DNA of 27,923 nucleotides, from contig DATDOY010000132.1 in the NCBI GenBank assembly GCA_035293045.1, positions 1 to 27,923 of the forward strand. Reading direction: 5' to 3'. Positions 13,815-22,308 of the stretch are shown in pieces (position 1 is the stretch's first letter; every line of letters starts with the position of its first letter). The DNA is from DATDOY01 sp035293045. Its GTDB lineage: Bacteria; Actinomycetota; Acidimicrobiia; IMCC26256; JACPCJ01. A program made the translations under genes and the position numbers. The notes beneath the pieces were generated by a model. That model was not told the origin of the DNA. It saw only the letters and a list, made by a program, of their open reading frames with translations, and did not search any database.

Positions 13815-14711
13815 CTGACCGGAGAACGCGACTTCCTGGCGAACCTGCGGGCCCGACTGCCGCTCGCTCCGCCGGGCGAGGTGTGGATCGGCGACGACGC
13901 GGCGGCCCTCTCGGGCGGCACGTTGTTCGCCACGGACATCCTCGTCGAGGGAGTGCACTTCGATCTCGCGTGGGCGTCGCCCCAGGACGTCGGGTGGAAG
14001 GCCGTCGCCGTCAACGTGTCCGACCTCGCGGCGATGGGCGGAACGCCCCGTGCCGCCGTGGCCGCCGTGGCCTTACCCCCGAAACGCCATGGTCTCGCCG
14101 ACGCGCTGCTCGAAGGACTCGCCGATGCCGCCGCGCAGCTCGGGTGTCCACTGGTCGGGGGCGACACGTCGCAGGCTGCAGAGTTGGTCGTCTCGGTTGC
14201 GGTGATCGGTGACGCGCCGCCCTCAGGGCCGGTGTTGCGCTCGGGCGCTCGTCCTCATGACGTGCTGTTCGTCACGGGAGCGCTCGGGGGGGCGGCCGTC
14301 GCCCTGCGCGCCCTCCGCAGCGGAGACGCGCCGGATGCCGGCGCGTTCGAACGCCTGCGCCGTCCGTGGCCGCAGGTGGACGCCGGACGGGCGGCGGCGG
14401 CCGCCGGCGCGACCGCCATGATCGACATTTCCGACGGGCTCGCGTCGGAGTTGCGCCACCTGTGCGCGGAGTCGGCCGTGGGCGTGATCGTCGACGAGGC
14501 GGGCATCCCGCTCGGGCCGGGTGCGGGGATCGAGGACGCGTTCGGTGGAGGCGACGAATACGAGTTGCTGTTCACTGCCCCCGACCGGGTCGCCGTCGTC
14601 GATGGGTTTCGGGCCGCCGGCCTTCCCGAACCCGCCGCCATCGGTGAGGTCGTGCCCGAGGGTTCGGGGCACGTGCTTCCCGACATCGGCTGGGAGCACG
14701 ACGTTCCATGA
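13815..14711 (+). CDS. thiL: Thiamine-monophosphate kinase, apparent CTG start
   Basis: It phosphorylates thiamine phosphate to the active diphosphate. Motifs in the 298-residue product are WIGDDAA near residue 24, DILVEGVHF, NVSDLAAMGG, LVGGDTS, MIDISDGLASEL and GGDEYELLFTA, all typical ThiL metal/ATP sites. The N-terminus LTGERDFLANLRARLPL matches the usual first helix. No ATG, GTG or TTG lies in frame between 13740 and 13815, and the next one downstream (GTG of VWIGDD) would remove that helix. I infer CTG 13815, with GGGGGA 6 nt upstream. The frame stays open far upstream, but that stretch is antisense to the VTT gene and cannot be real. It overlaps thiD by ATGA, so the two are coupled. 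Confidence 0.9.
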   Translation: MTGERDFLANLRARLPLAPPGEVWIGDDAAALSGGTLFATDILVEGVHFDLAWASPQDVGWKAVAVNVSDLAAMGGTPRAAVAAVALPPKRHGLADALLEGLADAAAQLGCPLVGGDTSQAAELVVSVAVIGDAPPSGPVLRSGARPHDVLFVTGALGGAAVALRALRSGDAPDAGAFERLRRPWPQVDAGRAAAAAGATAMIDISDGLASELRHLCAESAVGVIVDEAGIPLGPGAGIEDAFGGGDEYELLFTAPDRVAVVDGFRAAGLPEPAAIGEVVPEGSGHVLPDIGWEHDVP

Positions 14712-15520
14712 GTGTCCGCGGCCGACCTGCGACGGCGCTCACGATCGCAGGGTCGGACTCGGGTGGAGGCGCGGGGATCGTCGCCGACGTGAAGACCTTC
14801 ACCGCGCACGGGGTGTGGGGTCTCGCGGCGATCACGGCGGTCACCGCGCAGAACACGGTGGGAGTGCAGGCGTTCGAGCGCACGCCCCCGGCGCTCGTGG
14901 AGGCGCAGATCGAGTCCGTGGCGTCCGACATCGGCGTCGACGCGGCCAAGACCGGCATGTTGGTCGACGCCGAAATGGTGACGACGGTCGCCCGCGCCGT
15001 GCGCGACCACGGGATCGGCCGGCTCGTCGTCGACCCCGTCTTCGTCTCGAAGCACGGCGACGCCCTGCTCGTCGAAGAGGCCGTCGACGCGCTGCGCACG
15101 GAGTTGCTGCCCGCCGCGGTCATCGTCACGCCCAACCTCCCCGAGGCGGCCCGACTGGCGGGCGTCACCGGCATCGACGACCGCTCTGGGATGGAGGAGG
15201 CCGGTCGGGTGCTTCTCGCCCTCGGCGCCGGCGCCGTGCTGGTGAAGGGAGGCCACCTGTCGCCCGATCTCCCGGCCGCCGACTGTCTCGTGACCGACGA
15301 GGGTGTGGCGTGGTTCGAAGGGGAGCGGATCGTCGGGCGCCACACCCACGGGACGGGCTGCGTGCTATCGGCCGCCATCACCGCTCGCCTCGCCCGCAGT
15401 GAGTCACTCGCCGCCGCCGTCGCCGGAGCCAAGGCGTTCGTGACCGACGCCATCCGCGCCGGCGTCGAGCTCGGCCGCGGCATCGGCCCGGTGAACCCAG
15501 GCGCCTCGTCCGTCCGCTGA
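14708..15520 (+). CDS. thiD: Hydroxymethylpyrimidine / phosphomethylpyrimidine kinase
   Basis: It phosphorylates HMP and then HMP phosphate to supply the pyrimidine half of thiamine. The 270-residue ribokinase-fold product has LTIAGSDSGGGAGIVADVKT at the N-terminus (GSDSGGGAGI is diagnostic), AQNTVGVQ, DIGVDAAKTGML, the VDPVFVSKHGD substrate segment (commonly DPVMVAKSG, so F and H differ here), TPNLPEA and the anion-hole/base motif HTHGTGCVLSAAI. ATG 14708 overlaps the thiL stop. It ends 48 nt before the YibE/F gene. Together with thiL it covers the phosphorylation steps; the thiazole and coupling enzymes (thiE, thiG) are not in view. Confidence 0.95.
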   Translation: MSVRGRPATALTIAGSDSGGGAGIVADVKTFTAHGVWGLAAITAVTAQNTVGVQAFERTPPALVEAQIESVASDIGVDAAKTGMLVDAEMVTTVARAVRDHGIGRLVVDPVFVSKHGDALLVEEAVDALRTELLPAAVIVTPNLPEAARLAGVTGIDDRSGMEEAGRVLLALGAGAVLVKGGHLSPDLPAADCLVTDEGVAWFEGERIVGRHTHGTGCVLSAAITARLARSESLAAAVAGAKAFVTDAIRAGVELGRGIGPVNPGASSVR

Positions 15521-15568
15521 TCTCGCACGGTGCGCGCGTGGGCTGCCGGCGGCCCGCAGAATGGAGTC

Positions 15569-16801
15569 GTGGCGCACCCGCACCTTCCCGATCCGTCGGC
15601 CCACGATGCGCTTGCCGTGCCGGCCGCGACTCGCCGGTGGCTCGCCGTCACGGCGATATCGCTCGGGGTCCTGACCCTCATCGGCGCCGCGCTGTTGCGT
15701 CCGACGGGCGACGATCGCCCCGACCCAGAGCAGCTGGGCCTGGCGTCAGAGCTCTACGACGCCACCGTCAGCGACACGGACCAGGGCCCGTGCTCGGGCA
15801 CGCGACCGTCGGAAGGCGTGCCGTGCGACTACGTCACCATCGAACTCCAGAGCGGACCCGACGAGGGAGACGCCGCACGGCTCGAGATCGCACTGGGCGC
15901 CGCCAACCCGAACCTGTCGGCGGGCGACAAGATCGTCGTCTCCGCGAGCGAGACCGGCGGCTCGACGGCGGGGCCGAGCTATCAGTTCGCGGATCGCCAA
16001 CGTCGCCCGGTGTTGCTCGGCCTCGCCGTGCTCTTCGCCATCATCGTCGTGATGCTGGCGCGCCTGCGCGGGCTCGCCGCGCTCGGCGGGTTGGTCGGGA
16101 GCGTCGTTGTGCTCTTGACGTTCGCGCTTCCCGCCATCCTCGACGGCCGGCCACCGGTGTTGGTTGCCATCGTCGCGGCGTCGGCCATCGCGTACCTCGC
16201 GCTCTATTTGGCGCACGGGTTGACGCCGATGACGACCGTGGCCCTGATCGGCACCCTGGCGGCGCTGGCGCTGACCGCCGTCCTCGCGGCGGCGTTTGTC
16301 GCGCTCGTGCAGTTCTCGGGGCTTGCCACCGAGGAGGCGCTGTTCCTCGAGGCGGCCGGGGGAGGGATCGACCTCCAGGGCCTGATCCTCGCGGGCGTCG
16401 TGATCGGCGCGCTGGGCGCCATCGATGACATGACGGTCACGCAGGCCTCGGCCATCTGGGAACTGCGCGCGGCCGATCCCGACATGCCGTTCGCTCAGCT
16501 GTACGCCTCGGGCTTGCGAATCGGGCGGGACCACGTGGCGTCCACGGTCAACACGCTCCTCTTGGCGTACGCGGGGGCGTCCATGCCATTGCTGTTGCTG
16601 TTCGTGATCAGCGCGCAGTCGCTCGGCACGGTCGCCAACTCCGAAGTGGTGGCCGTCGAGATCGTGCGCACCCTCGTGGGGTCGATCGGCCTCGTGAGCG
16701 CGGTGCCGCTGACGACCTGGCTGGCGGCGCGCGTGCTCCGGCGTGGTGAGCACCATGAAGCCCCGGCCGAGCCGGGAATCGCGAAGAGGCTGCCCGAATA
16801 G
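15569..16801 (+). CDS. YibE/F family membrane protein
   Basis: A 410-residue membrane protein resembling the YibE/F family. TM1 lies at about residues 24-42, followed by a roughly 100-residue soluble domain (with PCSGTRPSEGVPCDY, two Cys that could pair outside the cell) and about seven helices from residue 150 on. In the membrane part GLTPMTTVALIGTLAALALTA, FLEAAGGGIDLQGLILAG, GAIDDMTVTQ and YASGLRIGRDHVASTVNTLLLAY (given as its GRDH and NTLLLAY parts) are family features; IDDM and GRDH carry charged residues inside or next to the membrane. Transport has been proposed for the family but no substrate is established. I chose GTG 15569; a CAGAAT hexamer ends 6 nt before it. It converges with rpmB across two hairpins. 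Confidence 0.85.
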   Translation: MAHPHLPDPSAHDALAVPAATRRWLAVTAISLGVLTLIGAALLRPTGDDRPDPEQLGLASELYDATVSDTDQGPCSGTRPSEGVPCDYVTIELQSGPDEGDAARLEIALGAANPNLSAGDKIVVSASETGGSTAGPSYQFADRQRRPVLLGLAVLFAIIVVMLARLRGLAALGGLVGSVVVLLTFALPAILDGRPPVLVAIVAASAIAYLALYLAHGLTPMTTVALIGTLAALALTAVLAAAFVALVQFSGLATEEALFLEAAGGGIDLQGLILAGVVIGALGAIDDMTVTQASAIWELRAADPDMPFAQLYASGLRIGRDHVASTVNTLLLAYAGASMPLLLLFVISAQSLGTVANSEVVAVEIVRTLVGSIGLVSAVPLTTWLAARVLRRGEHHEAPAEPGIAKRLPE

Positions 16802-16825
16802 GGGCCTTGTCGTGCCCAAATTCTC

Positions 16826-16846
16826 TCGGCGGGCTGCGCCCGCCGA
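16826..16846. terminator. Hairpin 1 between YibE/F gene and rpmB
   Basis: TCGGCGGGC-TGC-GCCCGCCGA forms a perfect 9-bp stem 25 nt past the YibE/F stop. No T-run follows on either strand, though it is symmetrical and could serve both convergent transcripts. Confidence 0.5.
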
Positions 16847-16865
16847 ACTCCACGCCTGTTCCCTG

Positions 16866-16891
16866 GAGGATGCGCCGTTCGGCGCATCCTC
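16866..16891. terminator. Hairpin 2, immediately past rpmB stop
   Basis: GAGGATGCGCCG-TT-CGGCGCATCCTC forms a perfect 12-bp stem that touches the TAG of rpmB (16891-16893). There is no T-run. It fits a 3' boundary for the rpmB message. Confidence 0.6.
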
Positions 16892-17079
16892 TAACGCTTG
16901 GTGACCTTGCCGGCCTTCAGGCAGGAGGTGCACACGCGCACGCGCTTGGGCGTACCTTCGACGAGCGCGCGGACGCGTTGGATGTTGGGGTTCCAGCGGC
17001 GCTTCGAACGGCGGTGCGAGTGGCTCACCCGCATGCCGACGCGCGGCCGCTTCCCGCAGACGTCACAGACTTGAGCCAT
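16891..17079 (-). CDS. rpmB: 50S ribosomal protein L28
   Basis: Large-subunit ribosomal protein, 62 residues. The N-terminus MAQVCDVCGKRPRVGMRVSH, the basic RRSKRRWNPNIQRV segment and the C-terminal VRVCTSCLKAGKV match L28. Two CxxC pairs (C5/C8 and C49/C52) are intact, so this is the zinc-binding (C+) form; a zinc-free paralog elsewhere in the genome is common but not visible here. It is transcribed divergently from fakA, with ATG 17079 preceded by a TATCCT -10 candidate that ends 10 nt upstream. Two hairpins lie at its 3' end. Confidence 0.97.
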   Translation of the reverse strand: MAQVCDVCGKRPRVGMRVSHSHRRSKRRWNPNIQRVRALVEGTPKRVRVCTSCLKAGKVTKR

Positions 17080-17089
17080 AGCGGGGGCG

Positions 17090-17095
17090 AGGATA
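17090..17095 (-). promoter_or_regulatory. Putative -10 element (TATCCT) of rpmB
   Basis: On the minus strand TATCCT ends 10 nt before the rpmB ATG, so the leader would be 0-4 nt. No -35 is clear, and no ribosome-binding site fits between. Confidence 0.5.
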
Positions 17096-17174
17096 GCCGA
17101 CGCTCTTGTCGGGCCCGAACTGGCCCCGACCCGAACCCGCCCAGGTAGCCGCGAACCGGTGTGCGTGGTGCGGG

Positions 17175-17180
17175 TACAGT
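17175..17180 (+). promoter_or_regulatory. Putative -10 element (TACAGT) of fakA
   Basis: TACAGT, preceded by CGGG, ends 9 nt before the ATG at 17190. This matches the PAC2 promoter (GGTACAGT in both) and implies a leaderless or nearly leaderless message. Confidence 0.5.
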
Positions 17181-17189
17181 CAGCCGCCG

Positions 17190-18821
17190 ATGGCCACCCT
17201 CGAGCGACTCGACGCCGCTGCGCTTTCCGCCGTCGTCACCGGATACCGCGACGCCCTGCGGACGCATCGGGAGGAACTGAACCGCCTCAACGTCTATCCG
17301 GTTCCCGACGGCGACACGGGAACGAACATGGTCCTCACCGTCGAATCGGTGCTCCAGGCGCTCGGCGGGGCCAACTCCGTCCCTGAGGTGTGCCGCGCCC
17401 TCAGCCACGGCTCTCTGATGGGGGCTCGGGGGAACTCCGGGGTGATCCTCTCGCAGATCCTCCGCGGCCTCGCCGGAGCGTTCGAGACGGAGGAAGCGGT
17501 CGACGCGGGCTGCCTCGCCGAGGGGTTGGTGCGCGCGTCCCAGGCTGCATACGAAGCGGTCATGCGGCCCGTCGAGGGGACGATCCTCACCGTGGTGCGC
17601 GAGGCGTCGGAGGCGGCGGCGTCGAGCGCCGACGGCGCTGGGGCGTCGCTCGTCGACACCCTCGACGCCACCAAGAAGGCCGCCGAGGAGTCGCTGGCGC
17701 GCACGCCCGAACTGCTCCCCGTGCTGAAGGCCGCCGGGGTAGTCGATGCCGGCGCCCGCGGGTTCGTCCTTCTCCTCGACTCCCTGCTCCACGTCGTCGA
17801 CGGCCGACCGATGCCCGAGCCGAACCTGGTCGACGCGCCCGCGTCGGTTCAAGCCCACATCAACGGGGAAAGCGACATCTCGTCGTTGCGATACGAAGTG
17901 ATGTTCCTCCTCGAGGCCGACGACGGCAACGTCCCGTCGTTCAAGAGCGCGTGGGCCGCCATCGGCGACTCGATCGTGGTGGTGGGGGGCGACGGTCTGT
18001 GGAACTGCCACATCCACACCGACGACATCGGCGCCGCCGTCGAAACCGGCATCCAGGCCGGGCGACCGCGGAGCATCCGCGTTACCGACCTGCTCGAACA
18101 GGCCGAAGAAGAGGCGTGGGTGCGCGAGCAGGTCGGGGCGCCGCCGGACGCCGCCGCCGAGGCCGTCGAGACGGCCGTGGTGGCCGTGGCGGTCGGCCCC
18201 GGGCTCGCCCGGCTGTTCAGCGGTCTCGGTTGTGCGCGTGTGGTCGCGGGCGGTCAGACCATGAACCCGTCGACTCAGGAGATCCTCGAGGCTGTCGACG
18301 CGTCGCCGTCCGACAGCGTCGTCATCCTGCCCAACAACAAGAACATCGTCCCCGTCGCCCAACAGGTCGATTCCCTCACCCACAAGCGCGTCGAGGTCGT
18401 CCCGACCACGTCGGTGGTCGAGGGCCTCAGCGCGCTCATCGGCTACGACCCCCATGCCACGATCGACGTCAACATGGCGGCGATCACCGAGGGGGCCCAG
18501 CGGGTCAAGACCGGCGAGGTCACCCAAGCCATCCGTGACGCGCCGTCGGATGTCGGCCCCATCAGCGAAGGTGACTGGATCGGGCTCGACCGGACGGGAA
18601 TCCGCGCTGTGGCAGCCTCGGCGGTCGAGGCGGCGGCGGCCCTCATCGAGCACCTCGCCGACGACGACGACGAGCTGATCACCATCGTCTGCGGCAGCGA
18701 CGCGCGCCCCGACGAAACCCAGCGCCTCCGTGAGCAGATCGCGCTCGCCCACCCCGAGATGGAGGTCGAACTCCAAGACGGCGGCCAGCCTCTCTACCCC
18801 TACCTGCTCGGGGTCGAGTAG
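17190..18821 (+). CDS. fakA: DAK2-domain fatty acid kinase-like protein (FakA/YloV)
   Basis: Resembles FakA, which phosphorylates fatty acids held by a DegV-family FakB, feeding PlsX/PlsY. The 543-residue product has the DAK2 kinase domain first: NVYPVPDGDTGTNM (34-47; the Asp residues bind Mg-ATP), HGSLMGARGNSGVILSQILRG near 73-93 (GARGNSG diagnostic) and PVEGTILTV. A middle segment with DAGARGFVLLLDSL and NCHIHTDD follows, then a C-terminal domain (NPSTQEIL, LPNNKNI, TSVVEGLSAL). ATG 17190 is preceded by a -10-like element, not a ribosome-binding site. recG follows after 10 nt. plsX, the enzyme that would receive the acyl-phosphate, lies at the end of the same gene block. No FakB or Asp23 gene is seen in the window. 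Confidence 0.9.
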   Translation: MATLERLDAAALSAVVTGYRDALRTHREELNRLNVYPVPDGDTGTNMVLTVESVLQALGGANSVPEVCRALSHGSLMGARGNSGVILSQILRGLAGAFETEEAVDAGCLAEGLVRASQAAYEAVMRPVEGTILTVVREASEAAASSADGAGASLVDTLDATKKAAEESLARTPELLPVLKAAGVVDAGARGFVLLLDSLLHVVDGRPMPEPNLVDAPASVQAHINGESDISSLRYEVMFLLEADDGNVPSFKSAWAAIGDSIVVVGGDGLWNCHIHTDDIGAAVETGIQAGRPRSIRVTDLLEQAEEEAWVREQVGAPPDAAAEAVETAVVAVAVGPGLARLFSGLGCARVVAGGQTMNPSTQEILEAVDASPSDSVVILPNNKNIVPVAQQVDSLTHKRVEVVPTTSVVEGLSALIGYDPHATIDVNMAAITEGAQRVKTGEVTQAIRDAPSDVGPISEGDWIGLDRTGIRAVAASAVEAAAALIEHLADDDDELITIVCGSDARPDETQRLREQIALAHPEMEVELQDGGQPLYPYLLGVE

Positions 18822-18831
18822 CGCCCCGAAC

Positions 18832-20982
18832 GTGGCGCGCTCACTCCGATTCCTCGCTCGCCAGAACATCAACGTGCTCCGCGGATGCGGAGCCAAGCTC
18901 GAAGCGCGTCTCGCCGAGATGGATCTGCGCACCGCCCTCGACCTCCTCGAGCACTACCCGCGCCGTTATGTCGACCGTCGCAAGCGCGCCGCCATCACGG
19001 AGTTGACGGTGGGTGAGGAGGCCACGGTGATTGCCGAGGTCAAGAGCGTCTCGGCTCGTCGGACGCGGAACCGGCGAGCGCTCGTCGAGGTCACGGTGTT
19101 CGACGGCACGTCGTATCTCAAGGTGACGTTCTTCAACCAGGCCTGGCGCGAGCGCCAGCTCCCGCCCGGGACCGAGGCGGCGTTCTTCGGCAAGCTCGAC
19201 ATGTACAAGGGCCGTCCCCAGATGACCAACCCCGCCGTCGACGTGTTCGGGCCGGTTTCGGAGCTTGGGGCGCTCGGGGGCGACGCACGCACCGGCGCCA
19301 AGACCGGAGTCATCGTCCCCATCTACCCGCAGTCGGGCAAGGCCCAGGTCGATACGTGGCAGATCCAGCGGCTCGTGGCCGAGGCGCTCGAACGGGCCGG
19401 CGAGTTCTCTGATCCCGTCCCGGAGGTTCTCCTCGATCGACACGATCTTGTCGATCGCACCGCCGCATATCGAGGGATCCACGCGCCGGAAAGCGATGAC
19501 GAGTGGCGGGCGGCGACGCGCCGGCTCGTCTTTGACGAGTTTCTCCGCATGCAGCTGGGCCTCGTCGCCCGCAAACGTGCGCTCGAGCGCGACAGCCTCG
19601 GCATCCAGCACGTGGTGGACGGTTCGCTGGTGTCGGCGTTCCACGCCGCGCTTCCATTCGACCTCACCGGCGCACAGCGGTCCGCCCTCGACGAGATTCT
19701 TCGTGACATGGCAGCCCCGGCGCCGACGCATCGCCTGCTCCAGGGTGACGTCGGATCAGGCAAGACGGTGGTCGCGGTGACCGCGCTTCTCGTCGGCGTG
19801 CAGGGAGGGCACCAGGGCGCGCTGATGGCGCCCACCGCCGTGCTCGCCGAACAACACCACCTCACGATCTCGAGGATGCTGGATGGCCTCGTGGTCCCGA
19901 GCGACGGCACCCTGATGGGCGACCGCCCCGTTCGCGTCGAGCTGCTCACCAATCGCACGACGGCGGCGCACCGCCGTCAGCTCGAAGCCGACCTCGCCGC
20001 CGGGCTCGTGGACATCCTCATCGGCACGCACGCGCTGCTGTACGGCGAGCTGAAGTTCGCGTCGCGCGGCGTCGTGGTCATCGACGAGCAGCATCGCTTC
20101 GGCGTCGAGCAGCGGGCGCTCCTCCGAGGACGCGGCGACGAACCCGACGTGCTCGTGATGACGGCGACCCCGATCCCGAGGACCGCGGCCATGCTCGTCT
20201 ATGGAGACCTCGACAAGAGCGAGCTGCGCGAGATGCCTCCCGGGCGCATTCCGATCCGCACCGAGCTGCTCGTCGGCGAGGCGGGACGCTCGCTCGCCTA
20301 CGACCGCCTCCGTGAGCAGGTGGCGGCGGAACACCAGGGATACGTGGTGTGCCCGCTCGTCGAGGGGTCCGACAAACTCGAAGCCAAGGCGGCGACGGAG
20401 GAGTTCGAGCGGCTCTCCCGGGTCGAGTTGGCGGGTCTTCGCGTCGGCCTCCTCCATGGTCAGATGGCCGCGCGCGACAAGGAAGCGATCATGAACGACT
20501 TCCGCGCCGGCGGTGTCGATGTGCTCGTGGCGACGACGGTGATCGAGGTGGGCGTGGACGTACCCAACGCCACCGTGATGGTGATCGAGGACGCCGACCG
20601 GTTCGGCCTCGCCCAACTGCATCAGCTTCGGGGACGCGTGGGTCGCGGCGGGGGAGACGCCTGGTGCTTCCTCGTGGCCAACCCGGTGACCCCCGACGCC
20701 GAGGCCCGGATGCAGGCCATGGTCGAATCGACCGACGGGTTTCTCCTCGCCGAGCGCGATCTCGAGATCCGAGGAGCGGGGGAGGTCTTCGGCGATCGCC
20801 AATCGGGCTTCAGCGATCTGAAGTTGGGGCGCCTGCCGCGCGACGAAGCGGTGGTGGTCGAAACGCGGGATGCGGCCGCGCACATCCTCGACGAAGATCC
20901 CGACCTGTCCGGACGCCGCGAACTCGCCGAGGAGGTCGAGGACCTGCTCGGGGACGCCGTCGAGTTCCTGTTCAAGAGCTGA
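18832..20982 (+). CDS. recG: ATP-dependent DNA helicase RecG
   Basis: A monomeric SF2 translocase that regresses stalled forks and branch-migrates Holliday junctions. The 716-residue product has an N-terminal wedge/OB domain (LLEHYPRRYVDRR, VTFFNQAWRERQL, FFGKLDMYKGRPQMTNP), then Walker A QGDVGSGKT (304-312), DEQHRFG (418-424, the DExH box), TATPIPRT near 444, and TTVIEVGVDVPNAT with QLHQLRGRVGRG in the second motor domain. The GTG start at 18832 follows the fakA stop by 10 nt and is the only plausible start, giving the normal length. fakA-recG adjacency is known from other Gram-positive genomes. Confidence 0.97.
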   Translation: MARSLRFLARQNINVLRGCGAKLEARLAEMDLRTALDLLEHYPRRYVDRRKRAAITELTVGEEATVIAEVKSVSARRTRNRRALVEVTVFDGTSYLKVTFFNQAWRERQLPPGTEAAFFGKLDMYKGRPQMTNPAVDVFGPVSELGALGGDARTGAKTGVIVPIYPQSGKAQVDTWQIQRLVAEALERAGEFSDPVPEVLLDRHDLVDRTAAYRGIHAPESDDEWRAATRRLVFDEFLRMQLGLVARKRALERDSLGIQHVVDGSLVSAFHAALPFDLTGAQRSALDEILRDMAAPAPTHRLLQGDVGSGKTVVAVTALLVGVQGGHQGALMAPTAVLAEQHHLTISRMLDGLVVPSDGTLMGDRPVRVELLTNRTTAAHRRQLEADLAAGLVDILIGTHALLYGELKFASRGVVVIDEQHRFGVEQRALLRGRGDEPDVLVMTATPIPRTAAMLVYGDLDKSELREMPPGRIPIRTELLVGEAGRSLAYDRLREQVAAEHQGYVVCPLVEGSDKLEAKAATEEFERLSRVELAGLRVGLLHGQMAARDKEAIMNDFRAGGVDVLVATTVIEVGVDVPNATVMVIEDADRFGLAQLHQLRGRVGRGGGDAWCFLVANPVTPDAEARMQAMVESTDGFLLAERDLEIRGAGEVFGDRQSGFSDLKLGRLPRDEAVVVETRDAAAHILDEDPDLSGRRELAEEVEDLLGDAVEFLFKS

Positions 20983-20995
20983 GATATGGAGCCCC

Positions 20996-21790
20996 ATGGG
21001 TGAGATCATCCGCCAGGTCGATCACGTGATCATCAGCGCCGGCTCGCCCGAGCCCGTGTTCGAGCTCCTCACGGGAACCCTGGGCCTTCCCGCGTCGTGG
21101 CCCATCGGGGGCAACGACGACCTCTCGAGCGGGGGCGTCTACGCGGGGAACTGCAACATCGAGTCGGCCGCCTTTGCTGCCGACAATCCGATCGCCCATC
21201 CGGCCGGTACGCCGCCGACCATCGCCGGGCTCGCCTTCGAACCGCCGCCGCTGTCGGACGCCCTCGCGGAGATGGATCGGCGCGGTGTCGCGCACCTCGA
21301 GCTTCCGCCGGCCGAGAGCGGACATGAACACGCGGAGTTCGGCTGGACCAACTCGGCGTTCCTCGACGTGACCTCGTTGCCCGAACCTTTCTTTTTCGCC
21401 TGCGAGTACGGCCACGACGTGCCGGCATGGAGAGCGCGATTGCGTGCGGAGTTTGACGCGGTTGGCGGCGGACCGTTCGGAATCGACGGAGTGCGCGACG
21501 TCACGATCGGCGCGCCGGATGTCGAACGGTCTCGGTCGGCTTGGCAGAAACTGATGGACCCGTGTCGCCCGAGTGACGACGGCGCGTGGCGTCCCGGAGG
21601 CGGGTCGGGGGTTCGCGTCGTCGCCCACAACGCGCACGCGATCCTTTCCCTGCGCTTTGCCGTTCGCGATCTCGACGCGGCCGTTGATCACGCGCGACGT
21701 ACGGGCGTCCTCGCCGCCGCGCACGACGGGGAGGCGAAGCTCGACCCCTCCGCCATGCTCGGACTTGATCTGCGGCTGGTGTCCGCGTGA
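20996..21790 (+). CDS. VOC / glyoxalase-like domain protein
   Basis: A 264-residue protein of the vicinal-oxygen-chelate fold. IIRQVDHVIISAGSPEPVFELLTGTLGLP is the N-terminal glyoxalase module, marked by QVDHVI and LTGTLGLP; a second module begins at VRDVTIGAPDVE and ends with AHDGEAKLDPSAMLGLDLRL. H10 in the first strand is a possible metal ligand; the other ligands are not obvious. No substrate can be assigned. ATG 20996 has GGAG 4 nt upstream and lies 13 nt after recG. The stop overlaps the GTG of the acetyltransferase gene. It begins a cassette that separates recG from rsmD. Confidence 0.75.
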   Translation: MGEIIRQVDHVIISAGSPEPVFELLTGTLGLPASWPIGGNDDLSSGGVYAGNCNIESAAFAADNPIAHPAGTPPTIAGLAFEPPPLSDALAEMDRRGVAHLELPPAESGHEHAEFGWTNSAFLDVTSLPEPFFFACEYGHDVPAWRARLRAEFDAVGGGPFGIDGVRDVTIGAPDVERSRSAWQKLMDPCRPSDDGAWRPGGGSGVRVVAHNAHAILSLRFAVRDLDAAVDHARRTGVLAAAHDGEAKLDPSAMLGLDLRLVSA

Positions 21791-22308
21791 TCGTGCTCGA
21801 AGGACTTCGAGTTGTCCTGCGCCGGGCCGTTGAGGCGGACGTCGACGCCATCCTTGACCTTCTACAGTCCCCGGGGGTCGCCGAATGGTGGCCCGACGCG
21901 GCCCGCGAGGACGTCATCACCAAGACCGTCGAGGGCGGCGGTGACACGGTGGGATTCGTGATCGAGGTCGAAGGCGCCTTCGCCGGGTTCATCCAATACT
22001 GGGAGGAGGACGACACTGCGTACCGGCATGCGGGGATCGATGTCGCCCTCGGCGCCGGGTATCGAGACCGAGGCGTCGGCACCGACGCAGTCCGCACCAT
22101 GGCCCGCCATCTGCTCGATGATCTCGGGCACCATCGCGTGGTGATCGACCCGGCAGCCCACAATGCGAGGGCGATTCGCGCCTACGAGAAGGTTGGTTTC
22201 AAGAGGGTCGGTGTGATGCGGCGGTATGAGCGGGGCGCGGACGGAACCTGGCATGACAGCCTGCTGATGGACCTCCTCAGTGATGACCTCACGCAGGGTC
22301 GGCTCTGA
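21787..22308 (+). CDS. GNAT acetyltransferase, AAC(6')/RimJ-like
   Basis: A 173-residue GCN5-related N-acetyltransferase. LRVVLRRAVEADVDAILDLLQSP is the N-terminal strand-helix pair, GYRDRGVGTDAVRTMARHLL the acetyl-CoA loop (RDRGVGTDA fits the R/QxxGxG/A pattern), and VVIDPAAHNARAIRAYEKVGFKRVG the C-terminal signature (NARAIRAYEKVGF). It resembles AAC(6')-type aminoglycoside acetyltransferases and RimJ/RimL more than MarR-linked GNATs, by motif spacing and the DPxxxNxRAIRxYEKxGF stretch. The acceptor is unknown. It starts at GTG 21787 (GTGA overlap) and its stop shares a base with the next ATG, so three genes are coupled. Confidence 0.85.
   Translation: MIVLEGLRVVLRRAVEADVDAILDLLQSPGVAEWWPDAAREDVITKTVEGGGDTVGFVIEVEGAFAGFIQYWEEDDTAYRHAGIDVALGAGYRDRGVGTDAVRTMARHLLDDLGHHRVVIDPAAHNARAIRAYEKVGFKRVGVMRRYERGADGTWHDSLLMDLLSDDLTQGRL

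Noticed and set aside
17025..18932. Minus-strand open frame of 635 codons opposite fakA
   Set aside because: Antisense to a clear FakA; no domain motifs; typical GC-rich shadow.
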